Origin: Chromatiaceae bacterium
GTDB lineage: Bacteria > Pseudomonadota > Gammaproteobacteria > Chromatiales > Chromatiaceae
Length of the DNA stretch: 64,000 bases
Assembly (NCBI GenBank): GCA_024235215.1
Contig: JACKMU010000001.1
Coordinates: forward strand, 558,001 to 622,000
Reading direction: 5' to 3'
A program made the translations under genes and the position numbers. Below are positions 18,790-27,813 of this stretch, in pieces. Within the stretch, counting starts at the first letter, position 1, and every line of letters begins with the position of its first letter. The notes below the pieces were generated by a model. That model made no database searches. It was not told where the DNA came from and saw only the letters and a list, made by a program, of their open reading frames with translations.

Positions 18790-20535
18790 TTAGGTTCTCA
18801 ACACATCAAGATTTGCCTTCTCTTTGGATAGCTGGTTCAAGCGCTGCTTCTCTACCTCTTCGAGGCCTTCTCCTGCCGCCTTGGCTACCAGCGCTTCCCA
18901 CTCCATTTGAATCGACTGCGATGACAGGCGGACAAGTGTGTCTCTGAACTCACGTGCCTGCCCCTCGGCAGAGAGAGGCGGCAGACTATGGATCAGTTTC
19001 GCTAAATGCCTTCCCTCGGGACGATCACGCCACCGTTCCAGTAGACCACCAGTGGTAATGTTAGGTTGCATACGCAGTAATTCAAGCAACTCCTGCAAAA
19101 GAGGAATGCCTGGGAGTTCCAGGTTCTCCCAACCACCAGGCAGCTTTGTATCCTGTGCGAATTCAGGATTACTGGCCAACAGCGCAATTGCCCGCCTCAC
19201 CGGAGGCATCGTGTGGAGAGAAGCTTTGAGTCGTAGCGGCGTTCTCTTGTCGGACTGCCCATCAATCGGTCCCCGGAGCCCAAAACCAACGCGCTCGGAG
19301 AGCTGTTGGTACATCATTTGGCGGAACAGTCCTTGCGGTAACTGCGTCAACAGCGGTTTTACCCGCTCTGTCAGCTGGACCCGACCCTCGGCTGAGCCGG
19401 TATCACACTGACTTGCCAAATGATCGAAGAGAAAATGAGAGAGAGGGGTCGCTTCTGCGATGCGCCGGTTGAACGCTTCAGCGCCCTCTTTTCGGATCAG
19501 ACTGTCCGGATCTTCTCCAGATGGGAGAAACAGAAAGCGTACCTCACAGCCGTCACGCATCTGCGGAAGCGTGATTTCCAGTGCCTTCCACCCGGCATCA
19601 CGCCCGGCCTGGTCGCCGTCGAAACAGAAGACCACCTCCCGTACAGCCCGAAGCAACAACTGCAAATGAGCAGGTGTGGTTGCGGTACCCAGGGTTGCCA
19701 CTACATTACGGATGCCGAACTGAGCCAGAGCCACCACGTCCATGTAGCCTTCAACCACCAGTAGGCGCTCCAGATGGCGTGTCGCTTTGCGCGCTTCGAA
19801 GAGCCCGTAGAGCGCCCGTCCCTTATGAAAGAGCGGCGTTTCCGGTGAGTTGAGGTATTTGGGTTTACCCTCACCAAGAGTTCGCCCTCCAAAGCCGATC
19901 ACCTCACCCCGATGATTCCGGATCGGAAACATGATCCGCTCTCGGAATCGGTCATAACGCTTCCCATCTTCAGATTCCGCGATCATGCCGGTAACCCATA
20001 AGCGCTTCAGCTCATCACTGTCTCCTCTGGCAGTATCCAACAGATTTTGAAACCCGGGCGGCGCAAAACCGATAGAAAATTCAGTGGTGATCTCTCTGCT
20101 CAACCCGCGCCTCTTCAGATACTCGACCGCACTCGCAGCAGCTGGATGGTGGCGCAGTTGGACTTGATAAAACTGACTGACTCTGGCCAATGAAGTGTAG
20201 AGCGGACGCAGATCGGGTCCTTGGCGTTGACCCGCCTCGCGAGGCACCTGCAGCCCCTCACGGGCGGCCAGCTCTTCGACCGCCTCCACGAAATCCATAT
20301 GATCGTACTCCATGAGGAAGCCGATCGCGCTGCCGTGGGCACCACATCCAAAGCAGTGGTAAAACTGTTTTTCCCGGCTGACCGTAAATGAGGGGCTCTT
20401 TTCGTCGTGAAAAGGGCAGCATGCCTGAAAATCCTTACCCCCTTTCCTCAATGGCACGCGACTGCTAATCAGGTCCACTATATCGACCCGATTCAGCAGC
20501 TCATCAATGAAAGAGGCAGGTATTCGTCCAACCAT
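18790..20535 (-). CDS. dnaG: DNA primase DnaG
   Basis: 581 residues, the family size. It makes the RNA primers for replication and interacts with the replicative helicase. The N-terminal zinc-binding domain shows CPFHDEKSPSF and CFGCG. The RNA-polymerase core follows with a Toprim segment, VVEGYMDVVALAQFGI (about 260-275) and FCFDGDQAGRDAG, whose acidic residues bind metal. The C-terminal 150 residues are the divergent helicase-binding domain. It starts at an ATG (MVGRIPASFI), consistent with other primases, and lies between yqeY and rpoD. Confidence 0.98.
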   Translation of the reverse strand: MVGRIPASFIDELLNRVDIVDLISSRVPLRKGGKDFQACCPFHDEKSPSFTVSREKQFYHCFGCGAHGSAIGFLMEYDHMDFVEAVEELAAREGLQVPREAGQRQGPDLRPLYTSLARVSQFYQVQLRHHPAAASAVEYLKRRGLSREITTEFSIGFAPPGFQNLLDTARGDSDELKRLWVTGMIAESEDGKRYDRFRERIMFPIRNHRGEVIGFGGRTLGEGKPKYLNSPETPLFHKGRALYGLFEARKATRHLERLLVVEGYMDVVALAQFGIRNVVATLGTATTPAHLQLLLRAVREVVFCFDGDQAGRDAGWKALEITLPQMRDGCEVRFLFLPSGEDPDSLIRKEGAEAFNRRIAEATPLSHFLFDHLASQCDTGSAEGRVQLTERVKPLLTQLPQGLFRQMMYQQLSERVGFGLRGPIDGQSDKRTPLRLKASLHTMPPVRRAIALLASNPEFAQDTKLPGGWENLELPGIPLLQELLELLRMQPNITTGGLLERWRDRPEGRHLAKLIHSLPPLSAEGQAREFRDTLVRLSSQSIQMEWEALVAKAAGEGLEEVEKQRLNQLSKEKANLDVLRT

Positions 20536-20677
20536 AGCGCGCTACGCGATTCTGCCTGGATTGAGATCTCCCGGAACAGACTACTCTCCGGTAAAAGTCG
20601 AAGCCACCACTGTAGAGAACTCTGGCGGCATCACTCAGCGGTGTCAGAAGCAGCGTTGTTGCTGATATCCAGGTAGA

Positions 20678-21121
20678 TCAGCCAGAGAGTCTGGCCTTGA
20701 CCCTGACGCTTACTTCTCCCAAGTCCGCACGCCCCTGAGCTTGGGGTTTGATCTTTCCCATCACTCTGCCCATGTCCTTGATCGAAGTGGCGCCGGTACT
20801 AACGATCGCCTGATCTATCAGGACATTGATCTCAGCATCGCTCAGCGCTGCCGGAAGAAACTCCTGCAGGAGTGAAATTTCAAACGCCTCCTGCTCCGCC
20901 AACTCGGTACGGCCCGCTTTTTCGTACTGCTCAATCGAGTCCCGGCGCTGCTTCACCATCTTGTCAAGCACCACCAGTACCTGTGTATCGTCCAGTTCGA
21001 TCCGCTCATCCACCTCGCGCTGTTTGATTGCCGCGAGAAGCAGACGAATGGCCCCCAGACGACGCTTGTCGCCCCCTTTCATTGCGGCCACCATCTCATC
21101 CTTAACGCGGTTCTTCAACAT
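20678..21121 (-). CDS. yqeY: GatB/YqeY domain protein
   Basis: 147 residues from ATG 21121, chosen over an upstream TTG (21148) because family members begin near MLKNRVKDEMVAAMKGGDK. It is a stand-alone version of the helical C-terminal domain of GatB, the tRNA-dependent amidotransferase subunit, and is thought to be tRNA-associated. Visible motifs are RLGAIRLLLAAIKQREVDER and the C-terminal GRADLGEVSVRVKARL. It lies between rpsU and dnaG, a common arrangement in gammaproteobacteria. Confidence 0.93.
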   Translation of the reverse strand: MLKNRVKDEMVAAMKGGDKRRLGAIRLLLAAIKQREVDERIELDDTQVLVVLDKMVKQRRDSIEQYEKAGRTELAEQEAFEISLLQEFLPAALSDAEINVLIDQAIVSTGATSIKDMGRVMGKIKPQAQGRADLGEVSVRVKARLSG

Positions 21122-21328
21122 ACGTTCAGATTTCCTGCTGAGATTCAAGAAGAAGATGTATCATTGCCAAACAAATCGCAAGGCACCATTGGCGTGGTTC
21201 GATGCCACGTCAGAATATTGATTTTACAAGGCTTGTGCAAGAAAGTGAGGTTGTGACCCACAGAGAAAATCCGGCCCGAGGTACCAACTGGTGAATGGGG
21301 TTCTGACATCTGGCGCGAAAGATTCGAG

Positions 21329-21544
21329 CTAGTACTGACGCTCCCAGCGGCGATTGTCACGCGAAACTTTTTTCAGGTGACGCTTGACTGCAGCGGCTGC
21401 TTTTCTCTTACGCTCAGCGGTCGGTTTTTCGTAGAATTCACGTTTACGGACTTCGGCCAGAATTCCAGCCTTTTCACAGGAGCGTTTGAAACGGCGCAGA
21501 GCAATTTCGAAGGGCTCGTTCTCTTTCACACGTACGTTGGGCAT
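21329..21544 (-). CDS. rpsU: 30S ribosomal protein bS21
   Basis: 71 residues from ATG 21544 (MPNVRVKENEPFEIALRRFK), the canonical length and start. It is a very basic protein on the 30S platform, near the anti-Shine-Dalgarno region, and helps initiation. The C-terminus KRHLKKVSRDNRRWERQY is typical. It opens the macromolecular-synthesis block and is divergent from tsaD. GAGG lies 6 nt upstream of the ATG. Confidence 0.98.
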   Translation of the reverse strand: MPNVRVKENEPFEIALRRFKRSCEKAGILAEVRKREFYEKPTAERKRKAAAAVKRHLKKVSRDNRRWERQY

Positions 21545-21576
21545 TAGCAACCTCAAAAATTCTGGTAGATTTTGTA

Positions 21577-21593
21577 CTTTAGCTAGACTAAAG
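21577..21593. promoter_or_regulatory. Perfect inverted repeat between rpsU and tsaD
   Basis: CTTTAG-N5-CTAAAG lies in the roughly 156-bp divergent intergenic region, 33 bp from the rpsU start. Its position suits an operator or overlapping promoter element acting on one or both genes. No known regulator is assigned. Confidence 0.35.
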
Positions 21594-21700
21594 AGGTGGA
21601 ATTCTACCGGTAGTTCGTCTGGTTTGCAAAGACCGCGTGAATCATTCCGCGATGCTTTGCATCCACTCCCGCAAACTGGGCTGTATGAGTGAATAAAGCA

Positions 21701-22735
21701 ATGAACGTGCTAGGCATAGAAACCTCTTGCGATGAGACAGGTATCGCAATCTATCATGGGGGCCGCGGTCTACTGGCACACAGGGTACACAGTCAGATTA
21801 CGTTACATGCAGGATATGGCGGTGTGGTGCCGGAGCTGGCCTCGCGTGATCATATACGCAAAACCCTGCCGCTGATTAGCGCCGTGCTGGGAGAGTCTGG
21901 GCTCACCGGTAGTGATATCGACGGAGTTGCCTATACCAGCGGCCCCGGACTGGTAGGTGCACTACTGGTGGGGGCTGCTATCGGCCGATCGCTGGCATGG
22001 GCTTGGCAGGTCCCGGCGATCGCGGTGCACCATATGGAGGGGCATCTGCTGGCTCCATTGCTGGAGGGAGAAGCACCTACGTTTCCGTTTATCGCACTGC
22101 TGGTATCCGGCGGTCATACCCAACTGGTTGCGGTGGAGCATATTGGTCATTACCGACTACTGGGTGAATCGTTGGATGATGCAGCGGGAGAAGCATTCGA
22201 TAAGACCGCGAAGCTCATGGGACTCGCCTATCCAGGGGGTCCTGCACTGGCGAAACTGGCTGAGCAGGGCGATCCACAACGCTTTCAGTTTCCGCGCCCG
22301 ATGACCGACAGGCCGGGGCTCGACTTCAGTTTCAGCGGACTGAAGACCTTTGCACTCAATACCTTGCACAGCGGCTTACAGCAGGAACAGGATGCAGAAG
22401 GGGTGGCGCGATTGAAAGCAGATATCGCCAGAGCTTTCGAGGATGCCGTAGTGGATACGCTGGTGATCAAGTGCCGGCGGGCAGTTCGTCAAACTGGCAA
22501 TAAAAACCTGATACTAGCTGGCGGCGTCAGCGCCAACCGGCGTTTGCGTGAGCGCATCAGAAAAGTGATGGAGGAGGAAGGGGGGCGCGCCTGGTATCCA
22601 CGTCCCGAACTTTGCACCGATAATGGCGCAATGATTGCCTATGCCGGCTGGCAGCGGCTGCAGGCAGGCCAGTCGGAGACCATGCAGTTTGGTGCCCGCC
22701 CGCGCTGGCCAATGGAGGAGCTGCCAGCGCTGTAA
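21701..22735 (+). CDS. tsaD: tRNA N6-threonylcarbamoyladenosine transferase TsaD
   Basis: 344 residues from the ATG at 21701 (MNVLGIETSCDETGIAIY); a GTG four codons upstream is the alternative. With TsaB and TsaE it transfers the threonylcarbamoyl group to A37 of ANN-decoding tRNAs. The ASKHA-fold hallmarks are the N-terminal GIETSCDET, the metal-binding HMEGH, VSGGHTQLV, the loop ESLDDAAGEAFDK, and LAGGVSANRRLR with TDNGAMIAYAG near the C-terminus. It is divergent from rpsU, a conserved gammaproteobacterial arrangement, and converges on plsY. Confidence 0.98.
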   Translation: MNVLGIETSCDETGIAIYHGGRGLLAHRVHSQITLHAGYGGVVPELASRDHIRKTLPLISAVLGESGLTGSDIDGVAYTSGPGLVGALLVGAAIGRSLAWAWQVPAIAVHHMEGHLLAPLLEGEAPTFPFIALLVSGGHTQLVAVEHIGHYRLLGESLDDAAGEAFDKTAKLMGLAYPGGPALAKLAEQGDPQRFQFPRPMTDRPGLDFSFSGLKTFALNTLHSGLQQEQDAEGVARLKADIARAFEDAVVDTLVIKCRRAVRQTGNKNLILAGGVSANRRLRERIRKVMEEEGGRAWYPRPELCTDNGAMIAYAGWQRLQAGQSETMQFGARPRWPMEELPAL

Positions 22736-22767
22736 CGCCGATTACATGCAAGAGTTGCGCAGAGCAC

Positions 22768-23352
22768 TCAACTGCCAATCTTATCTTCCGAACCAGAGAG
22801 CAGATTGAGAATATTGTTGCGATGGCGCCAGAAGAGGACGATGCTGATGAAGGTCTGGGCGATGATCAGTTCTGGCGATGGCCAGAAAAACCAGACTACC
22901 AGTGGCGCCACCCCCATACTTACCAAAGCTGCCAGTGACGAGATGTTGAGCACCTTGGCGACAAAGATCCAGATCAGTGCGACACTGGCGCCAATTTCCC
23001 AACCCAATCCAAACTGAACACCGAGTGCGGTAGCGACCCCCTTGCCACCTTTGAATCCAAAGAAAATTGGGTAGAGATGTCCGAGAAATGCAGCGATCGA
23101 AGTGGCTGCAAGTATTGCAGTTTCGACGCCGAAAAGGTGTGCAGCCAGAACCGGAAGCAACCCCTTCAACATATCGCCGAACAGTGTCAGCGCAGCCGCC
23201 TTTTTACCTCCGATACGCAGCACATTGGTCGCTCCCGGATTATTTGAGCCCAAAGTGCGTGGATCGGGCAGTCCCATCACCCGACATACGATAATCGCGC
23301 TGGATATGGAACCGGCCAGGTAGGCGATAGGAACGAAGAGATAGTCGATCAT
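22768..23352 (-). CDS. plsY: Glycerol-3-phosphate acyltransferase PlsY
   Basis: 194 residues, the usual size. This integral inner-membrane enzyme uses acyl-phosphate to acylate glycerol-3-phosphate, the first step of phospholipid synthesis. Conserved cytoplasmic motifs are GSNNPGATNVLR (about 35-46), GFKGGKGVATALG (about 99-111) and the C-terminal RHRNNILNLLSG. Five hydrophobic membrane segments are apparent. It is divergent from folB across about 230 bp, as in many gammaproteobacteria. Confidence 0.97.
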   Translation of the reverse strand: MIDYLFVPIAYLAGSISSAIIVCRVMGLPDPRTLGSNNPGATNVLRIGGKKAAALTLFGDMLKGLLPVLAAHLFGVETAILAATSIAAFLGHLYPIFFGFKGGKGVATALGVQFGLGWEIGASVALIWIFVAKVLNISSLAALVSMGVAPLVVWFFWPSPELIIAQTFISIVLFWRHRNNILNLLSGSEDKIGS

Positions 23353-23579
23353 GGGTCTGAATTGCCAGCTACAGCTATGTGATCATCGGATTTACCAATT
23401 GGGGTGGCACAATAACGCGCGCCACCAGAGGAGACAACATTTATTCCATGGTTCCGAACCAAATTCTTTATGTTGAGATTGTCCAGTTTAGACAGGGGAA
23501 GGGTCAAGAGAGTTTGTTATCCTGCCCCACTGGATTAACATGTCCTCGTTTCTTTTCTTCACATCAAGTGCAGGTAAAA

Positions 23580-23933
23580 ATGGATATTGTCTTTCTACGC
23601 AACCTTAAAATAGATACTGTAATAGGTATCTATGATTGGGAGCGCAACATCCGCCAAACAGTTATTCTCGACCTGGAGATGAGCACTGACGTGCGCCGTG
23701 CCGCTGCCAGTGAGCGCATTGAGGATGCATTGGACTATAAGTCTGTGGCCAAACGACTGATAGCATTCGTCGAGCAGAGTGAGTTCCAATTGGTCGAGAC
23801 GCTCGCCGAGCGATGTGCCAACATTGTACGAGAGGAATTCGGTGTCAAATGGGTACGTTTGAGTCTCAACAAAATTGGTGCAGTAAGTGCGGCCCGGGAT
23901 GTTGGAGTGATCATTGAGCGCGGGGAGCGATGA
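23580..23933 (+). CDS. folB: Dihydroneopterin aldolase FolB
   Basis: 117 residues from ATG 23580 (MDIVFLRNLKIDTVIGIYDW); AGG lies 6 nt upstream, whereas the frame is open further upstream without family-like sequence. It converts dihydroneopterin to 6-hydroxymethyl-dihydropterin in folate synthesis. DALDYKSVAKRL and the catalytic-region ETLAERCANIV are family motifs. It overlaps folK by 4 bp (ATGA), so the two are translationally coupled. Confidence 0.96.
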   Translation: MDIVFLRNLKIDTVIGIYDWERNIRQTVILDLEMSTDVRRAAASERIEDALDYKSVAKRLIAFVEQSEFQLVETLAERCANIVREEFGVKWVRLSLNKIGAVSAARDVGVIIERGER

Positions 23934-24424
23934 GGGTCAGAGTTTGGCTCAGCCTTGGTAGTAACATGGACAGGGAGTACAATATCCGCTCCGCCATCAC
24001 AGCACTGGAAAAGGTATTCGGCAGGCTCATCATCTCCCCGGTCTACGAAAGTGATGCAGTGGGATTTACCGGAGACCCTTTCTTAAATTTGGTGGTCGGA
24101 GTAGAGACCGATTGGACTCCGCAGCAGTTGGTAGCCCTACTCCGTTCCATCGAACATAGCCACGGCCGAGAAAGAAGTGGTGAAAAGTTCAGCGCACGCA
24201 CTCTGGATATCGACCTGCTCACCTATGGCCATCAGGTGTTACATGCGCCGGGTATCGACCTGCCCCGGAAGGAGATAACACGCTATGCATTCGTATTGCA
24301 GCCGCTCGCTAAAGTGGCAGGTAATGAACTGCATCCGGTTTCGGGGGTCAGTTATGCCGCACTATGGCAGGCATTCGACAAATCCCGGCAAAGTCTGCGG
24401 GAGGTGGAACTTCGGTTTGACTGA
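23930..24424 (+). CDS. folK: 2-amino-4-hydroxy-6-hydroxymethyldihydropteridine pyrophosphokinase FolK
   Basis: 164 residues, normal for HPPK. It transfers pyrophosphate from ATP to the pterin made by FolB. Visible motifs are VWLSLGSNMDREYN at the start, DPFLNLVVGVET, and the signature RTLDIDLLTYG with metal-binding Asp residues. It converges on the SDR gene with only a short gap. Confidence 0.96.
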   Translation: MRVRVWLSLGSNMDREYNIRSAITALEKVFGRLIISPVYESDAVGFTGDPFLNLVVGVETDWTPQQLVALLRSIEHSHGRERSGEKFSARTLDIDLLTYGHQVLHAPGIDLPRKEITRYAFVLQPLAKVAGNELHPVSGVSYAALWQAFDKSRQSLREVELRFD

Positions 24425-24442
24425 CCACTCACCGCTGGCAGT

Positions 24443-25198
24443 TCATTGCTGGACGCTGCGCCCCCCATCCACGGTGATAATTTGACCGCTGATGTAGTCA
24501 CCATTCAGTGTTAGAAAAAGTACGGCACTGGCTATATCGGCGGGTGTACCCGCTCGTTTCAGCGTGGTACGGGAGAGAATTTCAGACTTGACAGCCTCCG
24601 ATTTCTCCCCATCATGCCAGAGTATTGCGCCAGGCGCTACTCCGTTCACTCTTATCTCCGGTCCCAGTTCCCGGGCCAGGCTTTTAATCAACATGGCATT
24701 ACCCGCCTTGGCAATACTATATATCGAGTAACCGGCCAATGGTCGCTCGGCATGTATATCCACCAGATTGATGATGCTCCCCGAATTTGCACGCAACAGT
24801 GGAGCTGCTGCCTGGGCTAAAAAGAAAGGTGCCTTCAGATTGCTTCCCATCAGCTCATCCCACTGTGCTAAGCTGACATTGCCGATCGGTGTCGGAAAAA
24901 AGCTGGAAGCATTGTTGACCAACAGATCCAAGCGACCACGCCACTGTTGTACACATCGCAACAGTTTCTCGGGAGTTCCTGGCTCCAGCAGATCCGCCTG
25001 CACAATTGTGGACGAATCTGCTCTTATTGAGTTGAGTTCACAGCTGAGATTTTCGGCTTGCGCGCCGGAACTACGGAAGTGCAGCAGAATATCCATGCCA
25101 TGTCGGTGTAGAGAACGCACAATTTCTGCGCCTATACGTTGAGCACCCCCAGTGACCAGCGCCACTTTCCCATCGAGTCGATTTATTGTTGCCGTCAC
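24443..25198 (-). CDS. Pteridine-reductase-like short-chain dehydrogenase
   Basis: 251 residues from GTG 25198, preferred because AGGGG lies 8 nt upstream; GTG 25216 is an alternative. The NAD(P)-binding motif is TGGAQRIG, the TGxxxRxG variant typical of PTR1-type pteridine reductases rather than TGxxxGxG. NNASSFFPTP, the catalytic region NLVDIHAERPLAGYSIYSIAKAG (Asp before the Tyr-x3-Lys) and DGGRS at the end also match that group. It probably reduces dihydropteridines, which fits its place beside folB and folK. Some other SDR substrate cannot be excluded. Confidence 0.85.
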   Translation of the reverse strand: MTATINRLDGKVALVTGGAQRIGAEIVRSLHRHGMDILLHFRSSGAQAENLSCELNSIRADSSTIVQADLLEPGTPEKLLRCVQQWRGRLDLLVNNASSFFPTPIGNVSLAQWDELMGSNLKAPFFLAQAAAPLLRANSGSIINLVDIHAERPLAGYSIYSIAKAGNAMLIKSLARELGPEIRVNGVAPGAILWHDGEKSEAVKSEILSRTTLKRAGTPADIASAVLFLTLNGDYISGQIITVDGGRSVQQ

Positions 25199-25379
25199 TA
25201 CAGATGCCCCTACCACTCTCTTTCTTGTTTAGAATCTCCGCTTAAAAGAGCCTAATTTACCCTCTCCCGCAACGACCGTTGTGACGAGCCGGCGTAGCCT
25301 CTTTCCTGCCGAAAGCTACGGTGGAAGTTGCTCGATTTATTACTCTTCGAACCTCCTTCAGACAATCTATCATCTTTAT

Positions 25380-27752
25380 TTAGAATGCTTTCTCACGAAT
25401 CAGAATGTCCTTTATTAGTTCAATCTGTGCTTCCACTTTGACAAACTCGTCATCCAGCTTGGGCAGTCTTCGGTTGAGTTCTGCCAACTGCTGCTCCGAC
25501 CGCTCCAAATCAGCCCTCTTCTGTTCCAGCTCAGCTTGGAAATTATCTGCCCGTAGTTTTTCTTTATTGGATTGCTGTAGTCGTGTTTCCGCAAGCTTTC
25601 TCTGTTCATCCCGCTCGCTTATCAGCTTGTCGATTCTGCTCTTCAGTTCCGCCGACGCTTTCTCCTGGACTGCCCTGGCCTCGCCCAACTTCTCCAGTTG
25701 CGCTTGATATTCAGCCGCCTGATTCGCCTGTTCGTCCCGCTCACTTGTCAGCTTGCCGATTCTGCTCTTCAGTTCCGCCGACGCTTTCTCCTGGACTGCC
25801 CTGGCCTCGCCCAACTTCTCCAGTTGCGCTTGATATTCAGCCGCCTGATTCGCCTGCTCGTCCCGCTCACTTGTCAGCTTGCCGATTCTGCTCTTCAGTT
25901 CCGCCGACGCTTTCTCCTGGACTGCCCTGGCCTCGCCCAACTTCTCCAGTTGCGCTTGATATTCAGCCGCCTGATTCGCCTGCTCGTCCCGCTCACTTGT
26001 CAGCTTGCCGATTCTGCTCTTCAGTTCCGCCGACGCTTTCTCCTGGACTGCCCTGGCCTCGCCCAACTTCTCCAGTTGCGCTTGATATTCAGCCGCCTGA
26101 TTCGCCTGCTCGTCCCGCTCACTTGTCAGCTTGCCGATTCTGCTCTTCAGTTCCGCCGACGCTTTCTCCTGGACTGCCCTGGCCTCGCCCAACTTCTCCA
26201 GTTGCGCTTGATATTCAGCCGCCTGATTCGCCTGCTCGTCCCGCTCACTTGTCAGCTTGCCGATTCTGCTCTTCAGTTCCGCCGACGCTTTCTCCTGGAC
26301 TGCCCTGGCCTCGCCCAACTTCTCCAGTTGCGCTTGATATTCAGCCGCCTGATTCGCCTGCTCATCACGTTTGCTTGCCAGCCTGGTAATTCTGGTTTTT
26401 AGCTCCGTCACCACTTTCTCCTGCGCTTCCCTCGCTTGATTCACCCCCTCCAGCTCGGCTTTATAACCGTCAATCTGTTTCGCCTGCTCCTCCCGCTCTT
26501 TGGTAAGGTTATCGATTTCTGCCCGCAGATCGTCCGCCACCCTCTCCTGCACTTCCCTGGCATGATTCACTCTCTCCAGTTCTGCCTTATACCCATCGAG
26601 CCGTTTCGCCTGCTCCTCCCGCTCGCTGGAAAGATTATCGATTCCCACCCGCAGATCTTCCGCCACCCTCTCCTGCACTTCCCTGGCATGATTCACCCTC
26701 TCCAGTTCTGCCTTATAACCATCGAGCTGTTTCGCCTGCTCCTCCCGCTCGCCGGTTAGTCTATCGATTCCCGCCCGTAGATCGTCCGCCACCCTCTCCT
26801 GCACTTCCCTGGCATGATTCGCCCTCTCCAGTTCTGCCTTATAACCGTCAAGCTGTTTCGCCTGCTCTTCCCGCTCGACGGTGAGTCTATCGATTCCCGC
26901 CCGCAGATCGTCCACCGTCCTCTCCTGCGACTCTCTAGCGTGGCTCTCTTTCTCCAGTTGTGCCTTATACTCAGCGGCCAGTTTTCTCTGCGCTTCCAAC
27001 TCCTTGGCAAACTGTTCCGATCTAGCGGCATGCTCGCCGAGTTGTCGCTCCAACGTCGATCTAGTGCTGTTTAGTTCAGACAGTTGCCTTTGCAGTGCAG
27101 AGTAGCTTAGTTGCAGATCATTGCGTTTGAGGAACCAGAGAGGGCGTTCAGGGTCCTGCGCATCATCCTCTTTTTGAAGGTTGTACCCACGATCTTCCAG
27201 CCAATGAACGATCTCCTTTGCTGGAACACTTCCCTCATACAATGGTTTGCGCCCACAATACACAAATAAGTACCTGAACAGATACAATTTTTCAGATTGC
27301 TGCAGAACTTTGATCGCAGGAAGCTCTTCACCCGGCAAGTCGATAACCAAAAGGTTATTCTGTTCGGGTTTAATATCCAGTGAGTTTACGAGAGTGATAG
27401 GATCTAATGCGTCAACCGAAGATTCACCAACAATCTTGAGTCCTGGATAGAGTTCCAGCAGACCAGTTGCGTTGTAAAGACCGCTGGCATCGGCCAAATT
27501 GTAACGAATAAATCGAGCACTCCCTGGTTGTGCAGCAATAATACGGCTATCGACATCTACCTGCGCTAAGCCGGCGACTTTTTCTCGCAAAGCCTCCGCC
27601 AAATCGGGATTACCTTCCACCAGCAGTATGCGATTTGGTCTGCAGGCTAGATAGTAACTGAGTTCACTACACCGGCCCGCACCCAGGTGCACAACGGTAT
27701 CCAGTGAGTCAGGACCGTCAATATAGGATGATTCTTTCTCTCTCTGCATCAT
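25380..27752 (-). CDS. FkbM-type methyltransferase fused to a long repetitive coiled coil
   Basis: About 790 residues from ATG 27752; TTG 27776, with GGTGA upstream, is possible. Residues about 10-210 look like a FkbM-family SAM methyltransferase: VVHLGAGRCSELSYYL, LLVEGNPDLAEAL and VIDLPGEELPAIKVL. From about 215 to the C-terminus the protein is a continuous charged coiled coil. It contains about eleven 42-residue units (six heptads each): five divergent ones (GYKAELERVNHAREVQERVA type) and six almost identical ones (EYQAQLEKLGEARAVQEKAS). It is the last gene of the capsule-export operon, 61 bp after a GT2 gene. A methyltransferase head plus long coiled coil next to an ABC polysaccharide exporter recalls WbdD of E. 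coli O9a, which caps chains and measures length. No kinase domain is seen here, and the role is inference. Confidence 0.85.
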   Translation of the reverse strand: MMQREKESSYIDGPDSLDTVVHLGAGRCSELSYYLACRPNRILLVEGNPDLAEALREKVAGLAQVDVDSRIIAAQPGSARFIRYNLADASGLYNATGLLELYPGLKIVGESSVDALDPITLVNSLDIKPEQNNLLVIDLPGEELPAIKVLQQSEKLYLFRYLFVYCGRKPLYEGSVPAKEIVHWLEDRGYNLQKEDDAQDPERPLWFLKRNDLQLSYSALQRQLSELNSTRSTLERQLGEHAARSEQFAKELEAQRKLAAEYKAQLEKESHARESQERTVDDLRAGIDRLTVEREEQAKQLDGYKAELERANHAREVQERVADDLRAGIDRLTGEREEQAKQLDGYKAELERVNHAREVQERVAEDLRVGIDNLSSEREEQAKRLDGYKAELERVNHAREVQERVADDLRAEIDNLTKEREEQAKQIDGYKAELEGVNQAREAQEKVVTELKTRITRLASKRDEQANQAAEYQAQLEKLGEARAVQEKASAELKSRIGKLTSERDEQANQAAEYQAQLEKLGEARAVQEKASAELKSRIGKLTSERDEQANQAAEYQAQLEKLGEARAVQEKASAELKSRIGKLTSERDEQANQAAEYQAQLEKLGEARAVQEKASAELKSRIGKLTSERDEQANQAAEYQAQLEKLGEARAVQEKASAELKSRIGKLTSERDEQANQAAEYQAQLEKLGEARAVQEKASAELKSRIDKLISERDEQRKLAETRLQQSNKEKLRADNFQAELEQKRADLERSEQQLAELNRRLPKLDDEFVKVEAQIELIKDILIREKAF
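25611..26366 (-). repeat. Six in-frame 126-bp tandem repeats in the coiled-coil gene
   Basis: Exactly 756 bp made of six 126-bp units with near-perfect DNA identity, including synonymous positions, each encoding a 42-residue (six-heptad) block. Upstream units in the same gene encode related but diverged blocks. The identity implies recent expansion or gene conversion, and copy-number change by whole units would keep the frame. Confidence 0.95.
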
Positions 27753-27813
27753 TTGAGTTTTTGTGCCTACCGTCAATGTTTCACCGTATCTTTATCGCCT
27801 ATACGAATTACAA

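Noticed and set aside
25293..25320. Hairpin CGTAG..CTACG downstream of the coiled-coil gene
   Set aside because: The stem is interrupted and is not followed by a T-run on the minus strand, so it is not supported as an intrinsic terminator.
25583..26389. Plus-strand Pro/Ser-rich repetitive frame
   Set aside because: It is the shadow of the 126-bp coiled-coil repeats; the minus strand carries heptad-periodic coding and operon context.
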